Assembly (NCBI GenBank): GCA_902763185.1
Contig: CACWQT010000003.1
Span: 1-64,000 of the forward strand
Direction of reading: 5' to 3'
Source of the DNA: an uncultured Rhodospirillales bacterium
GTDB taxonomy: Bacteria > Pseudomonadota > Alphaproteobacteria > RF32 > CAG-239
DNA: 64,000 bases
Part shown: positions 7,819 to 15,645 of the stretch, piece by piece
Position numbering within the stretch: the first letter of the stretch is position 1
How the letters are laid out: each line of letters starts with the position of its first letter
The notes under the pieces: model-generated
Told to the model about the DNA's origin: nothing
The model's input: only the letters and a program-made list of their open reading frames with translations
Database searches by the model: none
Translations under genes and position numbers: made by a program

Positions 7819-8847
7819 ATGTCAAATTTAATTAAAGTTGCCGTCATCGGCGCCGGTATGATGGGCAAAAACCATCTAAGAACATATAAGTCATTACCAG
7901 GCGTAGAGCTTGTCGGCGTATATGATGTTTTTGCGGAGTCTGCACAAAAGGCCGCAGAAATGTTTAACATCAAAGCATTTTCATCGCTTGAAGAAGTGGC
8001 GCACAATGTGGATGCCGTAAGCGTTGTAACCACGTCTGTTGCGCACTGTGAAGTAGGTGAATTTTTCTTAAACCACGGCATTCATTGCATGATAGAAAAA
8101 CCTTTGGCGACCACCGAAGAAGAATGCTATCGTTTGATTAACGCCGCTAAGAATAACAATGTAACTTTGCTTGTTGGACATATTGAGCGTTTCAATCCGG
8201 CCGTTGAGCAAATGGGTAAGATTTTATCTGACACTTCAAAGATTCGCTCTCTGACGGCACAACGTATGTCTGCCGCTTCCGGTCGTATTACCGATGTTGA
8301 TGTGGCGATGGATTTGATGATTCACGATGTTGAGGTTATTCAATCTTTGGTTAAATCTCCGGTCATCAATGTTCAAGCCGCCGCAGTTAAAACACCGGAT
8401 AATGCCAGCGGAAAGAATTACATTACCGCTTTGTTGCAGTTTGAAAACGGTGCAACCGCTAACATTACCGCCAGCCGTATCACACAGGCACGTGTCCGCA
8501 CTTTGACGGTTACAACAGATACCAATTACATTGATATGGACTTTATCAACCAGAGTATTAATGTTCACTCCCAAGGGCGTATGCCTTATGTAAATCAAGA
8601 AGAAATTCCGGAGTGGATGAACTACGGCTTAAAAGGTAGCGTAGAGCAACTGTTTATTCCGACCAATCAACCGTTACAAGCTGAGCTTTCTCACTTTGTT
8701 CAATGTATCAATGGAGAGGCAACACCGCGTATCACCGGCGAAGATGCCTTAAACGCGTTGCGCGTGATTTGGCAGATTCAAGACGCGCTTGGCTTTGAAC
8801 GCACAATTGCAAAACCGGAAGTTGAAAAGATTGTGCTTGCCGCATAA
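7819..8847 (+). CDS. Gfo/Idh/MocA family NAD(P)-dependent oxidoreductase
   Basis: The 342-aa protein has an N-terminal Rossmann fold with VAVIGAGMMGKNH near the start, the family EKP motif (MIEKPLATTEEE) and a C-terminal alpha/beta substrate domain. The GHIERFNPAV segment resembles UDP-N-acetylglucosamine 3-dehydrogenase and MviM-type members, so a sugar-nucleotide substrate is possible; this is inference. I place the start at ATG 7819, preceded by AAGGGG, and not at the in-frame ATG 14 codons upstream, which lacks a ribosome binding site. truA starts 8 bp downstream, suggesting a two-gene operon. Confidence 0.85.
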   Translation: MSNLIKVAVIGAGMMGKNHLRTYKSLPGVELVGVYDVFAESAQKAAEMFNIKAFSSLEEVAHNVDAVSVVTTSVAHCEVGEFFLNHGIHCMIEKPLATTEEECYRLINAAKNNNVTLLVGHIERFNPAVEQMGKILSDTSKIRSLTAQRMSAASGRITDVDVAMDLMIHDVEVIQSLVKSPVINVQAAAVKTPDNASGKNYITALLQFENGATANITASRITQARVRTLTVTTDTNYIDMDFINQSINVHSQGRMPYVNQEEIPEWMNYGLKGSVEQLFIPTNQPLQAELSHFVQCINGEATPRITGEDALNALRVIWQIQDALGFERTIAKPEVEKIVLAA

Positions 8848-8855
8848 TATCTGCA

Positions 8856-9596
8856 ATGCGCTATAAAATCACCATAGAATATGACGGAACAAACCTCCTC
8901 GGCTGGCAGAAGCAAGACGAGGGGGTTAGTGTTCAATATTACCTAGAAGAAGCAATTAAAGGGTTTTCTCATCAAGACGTAGACGTCTTTGGGGCAGGGC
9001 GCACCGATGCTGGCGTGCACGCTTTAGCGCAGGTAGCGCATTTTGACCTGGTTACACCGATGGATTTATTCCATTTAAGAGAGGCATTTAATGCGCGTTT
9101 ACGGATTTTGGAAGCGCCTGTTTCGGTCTTAGAAATAGAAGAAGTATCAGATGACTTTCACGCCCGATTCTCTGCTAAAGGCAGGGGATACATTTATCGC
9201 TTGCTCAATCGCCGCGCGCCAACAGTTTTATTAAAAGATCGCGTATGGTGCGTGGGTTATCCTTTAGATGTGGAGAAGATGCAAGAGGGGGCAAAATATC
9301 TTTTAGGGCATCATGATTTTACCTCGTTCAGAGGGGCAGGGTGCCAAGCATTATCCCCGATGAAGACATTAGATAAATTGGAAATTGTGCAACAGGCCGA
9401 TGAAATAGATTTCATTGTTGAGGCGCGCTCGTTTTTATATCATCAGGTGCGGAACATGGTCGGCACCTTAAAGTGTGTTGGTGATGGAAAATTTGAGCCT
9501 AGCGATGTGAAAACAATTTTAGAAGCCAAAGACCGCGCCGTAGCTGGTCCGACCGCTCCCGCCTGCGGACTATACTTAAGCAAAGTGATGTATTAA
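8856..9596 (+). CDS. truA: tRNA pseudouridine(38-40) synthase
   Basis: TruA isomerises uridines 38-40 in the anticodon arm of many tRNAs. The 246-aa protein shows the N-terminal IEYDGTNLLGWQ motif, the catalytic Asp51 in GAGRTDAGVHA, and the C-terminal FLYHQVRNMVGTL motif. The length is typical. It lies 8 bp after the oxidoreductase. Its stop overlaps the stop of the convergent accessory gene at 9593 by 4 bp. Confidence 0.96.
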   Translation: MRYKITIEYDGTNLLGWQKQDEGVSVQYYLEEAIKGFSHQDVDVFGAGRTDAGVHALAQVAHFDLVTPMDLFHLREAFNARLRILEAPVSVLEIEEVSDDFHARFSAKGRGYIYRLLNRRAPTVLLKDRVWCVGYPLDVEKMQEGAKYLLGHHDFTSFRGAGCQALSPMKTLDKLEIVQQADEIDFIVEARSFLYHQVRNMVGTLKCVGDGKFEPSDVKTILEAKDRAVAGPTAPACGLYLSKVMY

Positions 9597-10108
9597 AAGT
9601 GCTGATTTTGTATGCAATGACGCGTCATGTTCCATACATTTTCATCTTCTTTATATATGTAATAACAAGAATTTATTTTTTGAATAGAGGACTCTTGATG
9701 CTCTTTCATATATTTTACATCCAAATAGGCATCTATTTCTGTTTCAACATCAAAATTAACCATTCTCCATTGTGTGACACCTCGCTTTGTCCAAGACTTA
9801 ATAATCTTTGGCAACAATTTACTTAACCATGGATATTGATTATTCTTCAAGGTATATATTAGTTCAAAATAACCAGATGATTCATATTCGTAGCAATTAT
9901 TGTACATCGCATTATCTAATATACCACGTTTAGTAGCACTGTCTTTACAATATCTTTCAAAATCTTTCTTTGCTTCATTTTCAGATTTAATGCCATAACT
10001 ATCTAAATTTGAAGACGCTAAATCATCAGCTAAGGTAACAGAGGAATTTATACATATACAAATGTAAAGCGCTAATGGAAAAGTTATACTGATATTAATT
10101 TTCTTCAT
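9593..10108 (-). CDS. exported hypothetical protein, 171 aa
   Basis: An N-terminal signal peptide (MKKINISITFPLALYICIC..., cleavage near ADD at about 27-29) is followed by a charged, tyrosine-rich mature part with five cysteines that could form disulfides in the periplasm. No family is recognised. It is very AT-rich. It is preceded by 11 bp after the small membrane gene at 10120 and is probably co-transcribed with it. It is convergent with truA, overlapping by 4 bp, which suggests recent insertion or decay of an intergenic spacer. Confidence 0.65.
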   Translation of the reverse strand: MKKINISITFPLALYICICINSSVTLADDLASSNLDSYGIKSENEAKKDFERYCKDSATKRGILDNAMYNNCYEYESSGYFELIYTLKNNQYPWLSKLLPKIIKSWTKRGVTQWRMVNFDVETEIDAYLDVKYMKEHQESSIQKINSCYYIYKEDENVWNMTRHCIQNQHF

Positions 10109-10119
10109 AAGATTAATCC

Positions 10120-10317
10120 CTATTTTTCATCATCGTCTTTTGTTTTTTTAATATTATTAATTGCATCAATAATACAGCCAGAACAGAAGAATAAAGTAGC
10201 CATAATGCTATATTCAGCTCCATAAATTTGATGCATAATTGACGCAGCATTCATATCAATGAAAAGTGATCGAAATAAGCAAAAAACAAAACACACAAAC
10301 AATATTACAATCATCAT
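10120..10317 (-). CDS. small membrane protein, 65 aa
   Basis: Two hydrophobic stretches (about residues 2-19 and 35-50) flank a short polar loop, with a charged C-terminus (NNIKKTKDDDEK). The ribosome binding site GGAGGTTTGTA directly before the first ATG is one of the best in the region, so the gene is very likely real. Upstream lies a candidate structured leader RNA (10345-10541) ending in a terminator-like hairpin. Downstream is the exported protein gene. The function is unknown. Confidence 0.6.
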   Translation of the reverse strand: MMIVILFVCFVFCLFRSLFIDMNAASIMHQIYGAEYSIMATLFFCSGCIIDAINNIKKTKDDDEK

Positions 10318-10344
10318 TACAAACCTCCATATATTATATTAAAC

Positions 10345-10541
10345 AAAAAATACCACCGTGATTAAGGGTGGCAGGAAGTTGAAACCTATTAATGGTAATA
10401 GTGTAGTATATTTGATATATAAATACATCTTATTAACTACCTTCCTGCCAATAGGCAAAAAGGTAGTTTTTTACATCTGATTTAACAGATAACCATTATG
10501 AGGGTTTCAAACCTCACATTAGTAATCAACTAATGCAAAAC
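10345..10541 (-). ncRNA. candidate structured leader RNA / attenuator
   Basis: Read on the minus strand from the promoter at 10571-10543, the RNA would form consecutive hairpins: CATTAGT/ACTAATG (10535-10517), TGAGG/CCTCA (10516-10499), ATCTG/CAGAT (10490-10475), and a long stem AACTACCTT/AAGGTAGTT (10468-10435) with inner TGCC/GGCA. It ends in CCACC/GGTGG (10371-10353) followed by TATTTTTT. GGCAGGAAG (10449-10441 on the minus strand) can alternatively pair with CTTCCTGCC (10378-10370), which overlaps the foot of the terminator. This is the geometry of an attenuator in front of the gene at 10317. It could equally be an independent small RNA. No known RNA family is recognised. The rest of the gap 10318-10716 holds nothing else I can support. 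Confidence 0.4.
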
Positions 10542-10542
10542 T

Positions 10543-10571
10543 AAAATATTTTATAAATACCCAATTGTCAA
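10543..10571 (-). promoter_or_regulatory. promoter of the structured RNA
   Basis: On the minus strand TTGACA (10571-10566) and TATTTT (10548-10543) are separated by 17 nt, with a predicted start at about 10536, exactly at the first hairpin. Confidence 0.5.
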
Positions 10572-10716
10572 ATTGATATTTATTGAATGCATATCAAAAT
10601 TTTATTTTGTGAGAATGTTGTATTTCTCAAGTGACTTTAAGTATGGAATAAGCACTAATATCTAGTTTTGAATCATCAAAGTTTAAAATAAATTAGTGAT
10701 TAGAAAGCGACGTAGT

Positions 10717-11769
10717 TTATCTGTTTAATTTTTGGGCATAATACTCTCTTAACGATTTATTATTTTGCCAGATATTATTATACAATTTATCTTCATGCTC
10801 ACATACCTCGATGAATGCACTAATTTCTTTCTGTGTATAATATTTTATTAAAATTTTTCGAAATTCTTCCGATGCATAAACATCCATAATATGGTGTCTA
10901 TAAGAAACTATATCTAGCTTACTTTGTAAAAGTAATTCAGCATATTTCAAAAACTTATCTTTTCTATTCAATTTGTAATAACAAAGCATTGCATATAATC
11001 TATAAAATGTGATATCAAAATATTTCTTATACTTTTTCATAAAAGATAAAACGTATTTATATTGCTTTTTGTTGTATAAAATATAGACACGTGTAGAATA
11101 TAAATTTTTTGTCACATAACTACTATTAAATATCAATTCTAGTAATGATAAAAAAAGTGTATATACAATAAAAAAGTTATGAGCCATATATGAAATATTA
11201 GGAACAATAGGGACAAGTTTTTGATTACCAACAATTGTTGCTGAATTTCCTTTATAATCATATATTAACAACTGATTTCTAATATTTTCCAGTAATTCTA
11301 TTTCTCTCGGTGATAAATAGTAGCTAAAACTAAATAATTTTTCAATTTTTATATCTAGTTCTTTAATTTGTTCCTCAAGTTTCTCTCCAATACATACATA
11401 GAAATTGGCATATTCATCTATAAGATAAGTATCATTCAGACATTTATTTTGTAGTGCTATGGAGTAATCTTCTTCAGTTATAACACCCGCATATATCTTT
11501 TGTTGCATATTAGATACGCTATAAGAATTAGGGCGAAATGGTATCTCTAAAATAAAGAATATTTTCATACAAATATCATATATATTTTTATCTAAAATGC
11601 GTCTTATATTATCCCTTCTATACTTTTCAGGAAATAAATTGAAACATACCCAAAATATTATAGCGGAAATAAAGGATAATAAAATTGGTGTCAAAAAGTC
11701 TCGGTAGAAAGATAGGTTTTGCCACCAATTTTGTAGATTATACATTATACTACATATCCAATTACACAT
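10717..11769 (-). CDS. hypothetical membrane-anchored protein, 350 aa
   Basis: The protein has one clear N-terminal transmembrane segment (about residues 27-46, FLTPILLSFISAIIFWVCF) and a long, lysine-, tyrosine- and isoleucine-rich cytoplasmic or periplasmic part with a second hydrophobic stretch near 197-214. The region after about residue 225 has helical repeats resembling degenerate TPR-like pairs (RLYAMLCYYKLNRKDKFLKYAELLL). The sequence is extremely AT-rich, unlike the core genes, which suggests foreign origin. AAAGGAA precedes the start. No family is recognised. Confidence 0.6.
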   Translation of the reverse strand: MCNWICSIMYNLQNWWQNLSFYRDFLTPILLSFISAIIFWVCFNLFPEKYRRDNIRRILDKNIYDICMKIFFILEIPFRPNSYSVSNMQQKIYAGVITEEDYSIALQNKCLNDTYLIDEYANFYVCIGEKLEEQIKELDIKIEKLFSFSYYLSPREIELLENIRNQLLIYDYKGNSATIVGNQKLVPIVPNISYMAHNFFIVYTLFLSLLELIFNSSYVTKNLYSTRVYILYNKKQYKYVLSFMKKYKKYFDITFYRLYAMLCYYKLNRKDKFLKYAELLLQSKLDIVSYRHHIMDVYASEEFRKILIKYYTQKEISAFIEVCEHEDKLYNNIWQNNKSLREYYAQKLNR

Positions 11770-11866
11770 GTGTATTGTTCCTTTAATTCAAATCATTAGC
11801 TTATATAGAAATTATGTAGGGATTTTTTTCTCGTGCCGCAAGTATGAGATTAAGGTTAAATGAACA

Positions 11867-11931
11867 TTACCTATCCCGATAAATCGCATTTTTAAGATAT
11901 TTAATCCCAAACGGTAGTTTGATAAAGGACA
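11867..11931 (-). pseudogene. detached second copy of the yraN 3' end
   Basis: The minus strand encodes IKLPFGIKYLKNAIYRDR followed by TAA. The intact yraN ends KLPFSIKHLKNAIYRNR. Over the last 18 codons I count 43 of 54 matching bases, with most differences synonymous or conservative. There is no start codon and the reading frame fades out next to the prs stop at 11944. It is a remnant of a yraN gene separated from the intact one by exactly the prs gene. Confidence 0.75.
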
Positions 11932-11943
11932 AGGAACTACCCT

Positions 11944-12864
11944 TTATATTCTCAATCCCTTTAAGATAATGTCGGAGATGTCATATACTTTAACAAAGTT
12001 ATCATGAATACTTTGTGTTTTTGAGTGGGTGTTGGTGCAATAAACCGCCTTGATAACACCGCTTTTTTTAAGCTTTTCTATGGAGCCGTCAACAAATATC
12101 CCATGCACACAAACAACATAAATATCCTTGGCACCGATAGATTTATACGCCTCTGCCGCATGAATAATAGAACTGCCGGACCGTATCATATCATCAAAGA
12201 GAATAACATCTTTATTCTTTACATCCGCATTTAAGGCAACAACTTCCGTTTCTACCCCCGATAGACGCTTTTTCATAATAAAACCGCTACTCATATTTAA
12301 GCGACTGCTTATCTTTTCTATCCACTTTGCACGCCCCATATCGGCAGACGCCAAAACAACATTCTTCCGCTTGCGACGAATATCGTTAATCATCTTATCA
12401 ATAATCGGATCGGTCGTCAGATGCACCGGATGAATATTCTGCTCAAAGTAATATTGTGTGCCTATGGAGTGTAAATCCACCATATAAATGTAATTTCCCA
12501 CGGCAGATAGCGGAATAGAACTAAACAACCGTGCAATATTTTTAGCGCTAACACTTTCGCCTGCCGTAATCGCCCGCTCCATGGTGGAATAGCCGAAATA
12601 AGGAATAACCAAATGTAGAGACTGACACCCTTCTTGCACCAATGTGCAAGCGACATTATAAGCTTCCAAAATGGCACAATCATCAGTCGTTCCGCAAATG
12701 TAAACTGCCGGCTTTCCAAATAGTTGCTTTGGCTTTGTAATGCGAAAATAATGCTCTCCGTCAGGGAACGTTTTAGATTCTATATTGATATTATCAAAGC
12801 ACCCTGTCTTAAGTAAATTCTCTTTGAGGTAATTATATGGTTTGGAGGCTAAAATATTGGTCAT
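11944..12864 (-). CDS. prs: ribose-phosphate pyrophosphokinase homologue, divergent
   Basis: The 306-aa protein should make PRPP from ribose 5-phosphate and ATP. Family motifs are FPDGEHYFRI, the VDLHSIGTQYYF segment at the position of VDLHA.QIQGFF, and the PRPP loop FDDMIRSGSS. Several stretches (TMERAITAGESVSAKNIARLFSSIP, split here as TMERAITAGESV and KNIARLFSSIP, and HGIFVDGSIEKL) resemble class II (plant-type, phosphate-independent) synthases more than the usual bacterial class I. The gene is placed between yraN and a duplicated yraN 3' end, suggesting acquisition. A standard prs may exist elsewhere. Confidence 0.75.
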   Translation of the reverse strand: MTNILASKPYNYLKENLLKTGCFDNINIESKTFPDGEHYFRITKPKQLFGKPAVYICGTTDDCAILEAYNVACTLVQEGCQSLHLVIPYFGYSTMERAITAGESVSAKNIARLFSSIPLSAVGNYIYMVDLHSIGTQYYFEQNIHPVHLTTDPIIDKMINDIRRKRKNVVLASADMGRAKWIEKISSRLNMSSGFIMKKRLSGVETEVVALNADVKNKDVILFDDMIRSGSSIIHAAEAYKSIGAKDIYVVCVHGIFVDGSIEKLKKSGVIKAVYCTNTHSKTQSIHDNFVKVYDISDIILKGLRI

Positions 12865-12937
12865 GATGCTATCCCCTTAAAACATTCTCTCCTAAAAGAT
12901 ACACATCATTTCCTAATATTTAACTAAAATAAAATAC

Positions 12938-13336
12938 TTATCTGTTCCGATAAATCGCATTTTTAAGGTGCTTGATGCTAAACGGCAATTTAACAAAAAA
13001 CACATCAAATCGCATTTCATATTTTTTATATTTCGGATTCGCACGCATAAAATACTGTCCGCCGTTTAAGATACGTTGCTGCTGCTGATAGCTTAACGCT
13101 CGCAAGAATTCCATATTGCTTTGCCGCTTTTTAACCTCACAAAAAACAATGATATTCCCTTTAATCGCCACAAAATCAAGCTCGCCGAACGGAGTCTTTT
13201 TGCCCGTTCCGCAGCGATAGTTCTTGGCAATAATCCGATAGCCGTGACACCGCATATACATCCGGCACATAAATTCGGCAATTTTGCCCGACTGATTAGC
13301 CGTTATTCTTAATTTGAAGAGCTTTGTCATAAACAT
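12938..13336 (-). CDS. yraN: YraN family protein (UPF0102)
   Basis: The 132-aa protein has a predicted PD-(D/E)xK endonuclease-like fold. Visible motifs are GELDFVAIKGNIIVFCEVKKR, with the E...D and E.K residues of the fold, and the N-terminal AEFMCRMYMRCHGYRIIAKNYRC. The conserved pairing with rsmI upstream is typical of proteobacteria, and it overlaps the rsmI stop by 41 bp. The molecular role is unknown. Its last 18 codons are repeated at 11867-11931. Confidence 0.88.
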   Translation of the reverse strand: MFMTKLFKLRITANQSGKIAEFMCRMYMRCHGYRIIAKNYRCGTGKKTPFGELDFVAIKGNIIVFCEVKKRQSNMEFLRALSYQQQQRILNGGQYFMRANPKYKKYEMRFDVFFVKLPFSIKHLKNAIYRNR

Positions 13337-14132
13337 CGTTCCGCTTCAAATGATATGCCTCAGAGACTTTTTTAACCGCCTCTTTAAGCGTGCTGTGCTT
13401 CAGCTCCTCCTTGAGTAACGCTTCCACATCAATCTCGTCAAAATCCTCCTCTTGCGGTGGGGCGATAACAAGCACAATCTCGCCCTTAATAGCTTGCGTT
13501 TCAAGCTGCTGCAAAACCTCATCAATCGTGCCGAAAATCGTTTCTTCATAAAGTTTGCTGATTTCACGAACTATGGCAATTTCTCGATTCGCCATCACTT
13601 CTTTTAGTGCTAAAACTGATTTTTTAATCCGAATGGCCGTTTCATATAAAACCAAGGTCGTGTTGATATTTTTAAGCTCATTGAATAAATCAAGACGAGC
13701 CTTATCTTTGTTTGGGATAAAGCCTGCAAACATAAAGCGATTGGTCGGAAGCCCCGAAAGTTGTAACGCTGAGATAACTGCACATGCTCCGGGGATTGTG
13801 GTTACATAAATGCCTTGCTTTCGGCACTCGCGCACCAACTTATACCCCGGATCGGAGATAAGTGGCGAACCGGCATCGCTGATGAGTGCCACACTTTTGC
13901 CCTCATTGATAATATCAATCAGCTTTTGATATTGCATCTGCTCTGAATGATCTTCATAAGTTATAAACGGCTTGTTTGAAGATATACCCAAAAGTGCAAA
14001 TAACTTTTTAGAAACACGCGTATCCTCTGCGGCAATCACATCAGCGTTATTCAGCACTTCTCTGGCACGCTCTGATATATCGCTTAAGTTACCGATAGGG
14101 GTTGCCACCACATATAAACCACATTTTAACAT
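13296..14132 (-). CDS. rsmI: 16S rRNA (cytidine(1402)-2'-O)-methyltransferase
   Basis: RsmI 2'-O-methylates C1402 in the ribosomal decoding site. The tetrapyrrole-methylase-type SAM fold is shown by LYVVATPIGNLSDIS, AAEDTRVSKKLF, the ISDAGSPLISDPGYKLV loop and IPGACAVISAL. I place the start at ATG 14132 (MLKCGLYVV, 278 aa). The frame extends 48 codons further upstream, but that extension has no family similarity and would run into the divergent lipoprotein promoter. It is co-oriented with yraN and divergent from the LpoA-like gene, the usual proteobacterial arrangement. Confidence 0.94.
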   Translation of the reverse strand: MLKCGLYVVATPIGNLSDISERAREVLNNADVIAAEDTRVSKKLFALLGISSNKPFITYEDHSEQMQYQKLIDIINEGKSVALISDAGSPLISDPGYKLVRECRKQGIYVTTIPGACAVISALQLSGLPTNRFMFAGFIPNKDKARLDLFNELKNINTTLVLYETAIRIKKSVLALKEVMANREIAIVREISKLYEETIFGTIDEVLQQLETQAIKGEIVLVIAPPQEEDFDEIDVEALLKEELKHSTLKEAVKKVSEAYHLKRNDVYDKALQIKNNG

Positions 14133-14209
14133 TTTGTTAACTCTTTGCTTTACAAAAAATCTTTTTTGTTTTAAGAAGACAACATGATTGTTCAATATTT
14201 TGGGAATAA

Positions 14210-15475
14210 ATGCAAGTGTTAAAAAGAATTGCCGTATTTTTTCTTGTGTTGGGATTGTTTGGCTGCAACAACCCATTTATGGATAATGAGATAGAACTGT
14301 CAGACGGCAGCCGCTATGACATTGTGGACTATGATGCTATTAACCAAAATATGCGTGTGGAAAATGCTTTAAATGTCGGAGTCTTGTTGCCTTTAAGCGG
14401 TAAAGCCGCCGCTATCGGGCAAGGTATGCAAAATGCCATGTTTATGGCTCAAGATGATTTAAAGAACAATCAGTTAGTCTTAAAGTTTTATGATACCAAA
14501 AGTAGCGAAGAAGGCGCCAGAGAAGCAGCGTATCGCGCAATAAGCGAGGGCGCAGAGCTTATTTTAGGCCCGCTTATGGGGGAAGAAGTTGAAGCAGTTG
14601 CTCCAATCGCTTTGTCCGCAGATGTTCCTGTCGTTTCATTTACCACATCACCTAAAGTCTTACAAAGAGGTGTTTATAGCATCGGGCTCTTAAATGGCGA
14701 ACAAATTGAACGCGCTCTATCTTACGCTTCATCTCTTGGTAAAAACAGAATGATATTGCTTGTGCCCAACGATAATAGCGGATTAAGCATTGTTAAATCT
14801 GCTTTGTCATCAGCTAAAAGCCATAACATAGATCTTAAAAAAATTGGATTTTATAATCCGAACACAATGGACTTCTCGTCCATTGTCCGCGATGTTGCTT
14901 CCCCAAAAGACTATGATGCGGTGTTAATTGCCGATAACGGCAACCGCTTGAAATCAATAGCTTCCATGTTTGCATATCGTGATATTATGTATCCGGATGT
15001 CTTGTTCATGGGAACAGCCGCATGGGACGGCACCAATTTGGATAAAGAAACCATATTGTATCATGGTGTTTATCCGATGATAACCAAGAGCTATGGGGCT
15101 TATTTTAACGATAAATACAAAAATACGTTTGGTGAACAGGCAAAACCGATATATTCCTTTGCATATGACAGTGTTTTATTAGCTTCTGTTTTGGCAGCAC
15201 GGAATAAATCCGATTTAGATGGAAATATTACCGGAAAAAGCGGTTTTATCGGTGTAAACGGATATTTTAAAATATTACCGACTGGCGCCAGTCGCCATAG
15301 CTTGGAAATGTTAGAAATCACGCGCGACGGTCCGAAAGTTATTTCGCCGGCAGATAAAAGAACAACGGATTATGAAGAACAGGAAATAGATATCAGATAT
15401 ATGTCTTATGATGAGTTACCGAAGTTTTATGGTAAAAGTAGCACTGAAGTCTTAAATTGGCTAGCCAATAATTGA
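14210..15475 (+). CDS. LpoA/LppC-type penicillin-binding protein activator lipoprotein
   Basis: The 421-aa protein has a lipoprotein signal with lipobox LFGC (Cys19) and a periplasmic type 1 ligand-binding fold (NVGVLLPLSGKAAAIGQGMQN, then FYDTKSSEEGAREAAYRAI and GAELILGPLMGEEVEAV). In gamma-proteobacteria the equivalent LpoA activates PBP1a. In alphaproteobacteria the homologue is a shorter LppC-like lipoprotein at the same rsmI-yraN locus. It is divergent from rsmI with 77 bp between them. The partner synthase is not in the window. Confidence 0.85.
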   Translation: MQVLKRIAVFFLVLGLFGCNNPFMDNEIELSDGSRYDIVDYDAINQNMRVENALNVGVLLPLSGKAAAIGQGMQNAMFMAQDDLKNNQLVLKFYDTKSSEEGAREAAYRAISEGAELILGPLMGEEVEAVAPIALSADVPVVSFTTSPKVLQRGVYSIGLLNGEQIERALSYASSLGKNRMILLVPNDNSGLSIVKSALSSAKSHNIDLKKIGFYNPNTMDFSSIVRDVASPKDYDAVLIADNGNRLKSIASMFAYRDIMYPDVLFMGTAAWDGTNLDKETILYHGVYPMITKSYGAYFNDKYKNTFGEQAKPIYSFAYDSVLLASVLAARNKSDLDGNITGKSGFIGVNGYFKILPTGASRHSLEMLEITRDGPKVISPADKRTTDYEEQEIDIRYMSYDELPKFYGKSSTEVLNWLANN

Positions 15476-15540
15476 TGTTAATTTTTATTTTTTAACTTGC
15501 AAATTAGTCTGATTTGCTTTTTATTTAATAACAGTAATAT

Positions 15541-15626
15541 GAAGGGTGCAGGGTTGTTTTGCTGCCAACCCGGTCAGGTTCGGAAGAAAGCAGCCGTAAC
15601 AGTTAAAACAAGGTCTGTAACCCTTC
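15541..15626 (+). ncRNA. ffs: signal recognition particle RNA (4.5S type)
   Basis: The conserved Ffh-binding domain is present: GGTCAGGTTCGGAAGAAAGC followed by AGCCGTAAC, including the GGAA tetraloop. The ends pair (GAAGGGT at 15541 with ACCCTTC ending at 15626), defining a small single-hairpin RNA. With Ffh it targets membrane proteins co-translationally. It lies directly upstream of dnaX, as in many alphaproteobacteria. A possible -35 TTGCAA lies at 15497-15502. Confidence 0.95.
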
Positions 15627-15645
15627 GCCTCAAAAAGATAGAGAA

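Noticed and set aside
12025-12234. Plus-strand 69-aa frame over the prs gene
   Set aside because: It is a shadow of the conserved coding frame on the minus strand, with no ribosome binding site or recognisable content.
14133-14276. N-terminal 48-residue extension of RsmI
   Set aside because: It has no family similarity, overlaps the divergent promoter region and is preceded by no ribosome binding site. MLKCGLYVV at 14132 matches the RsmI N-terminus.
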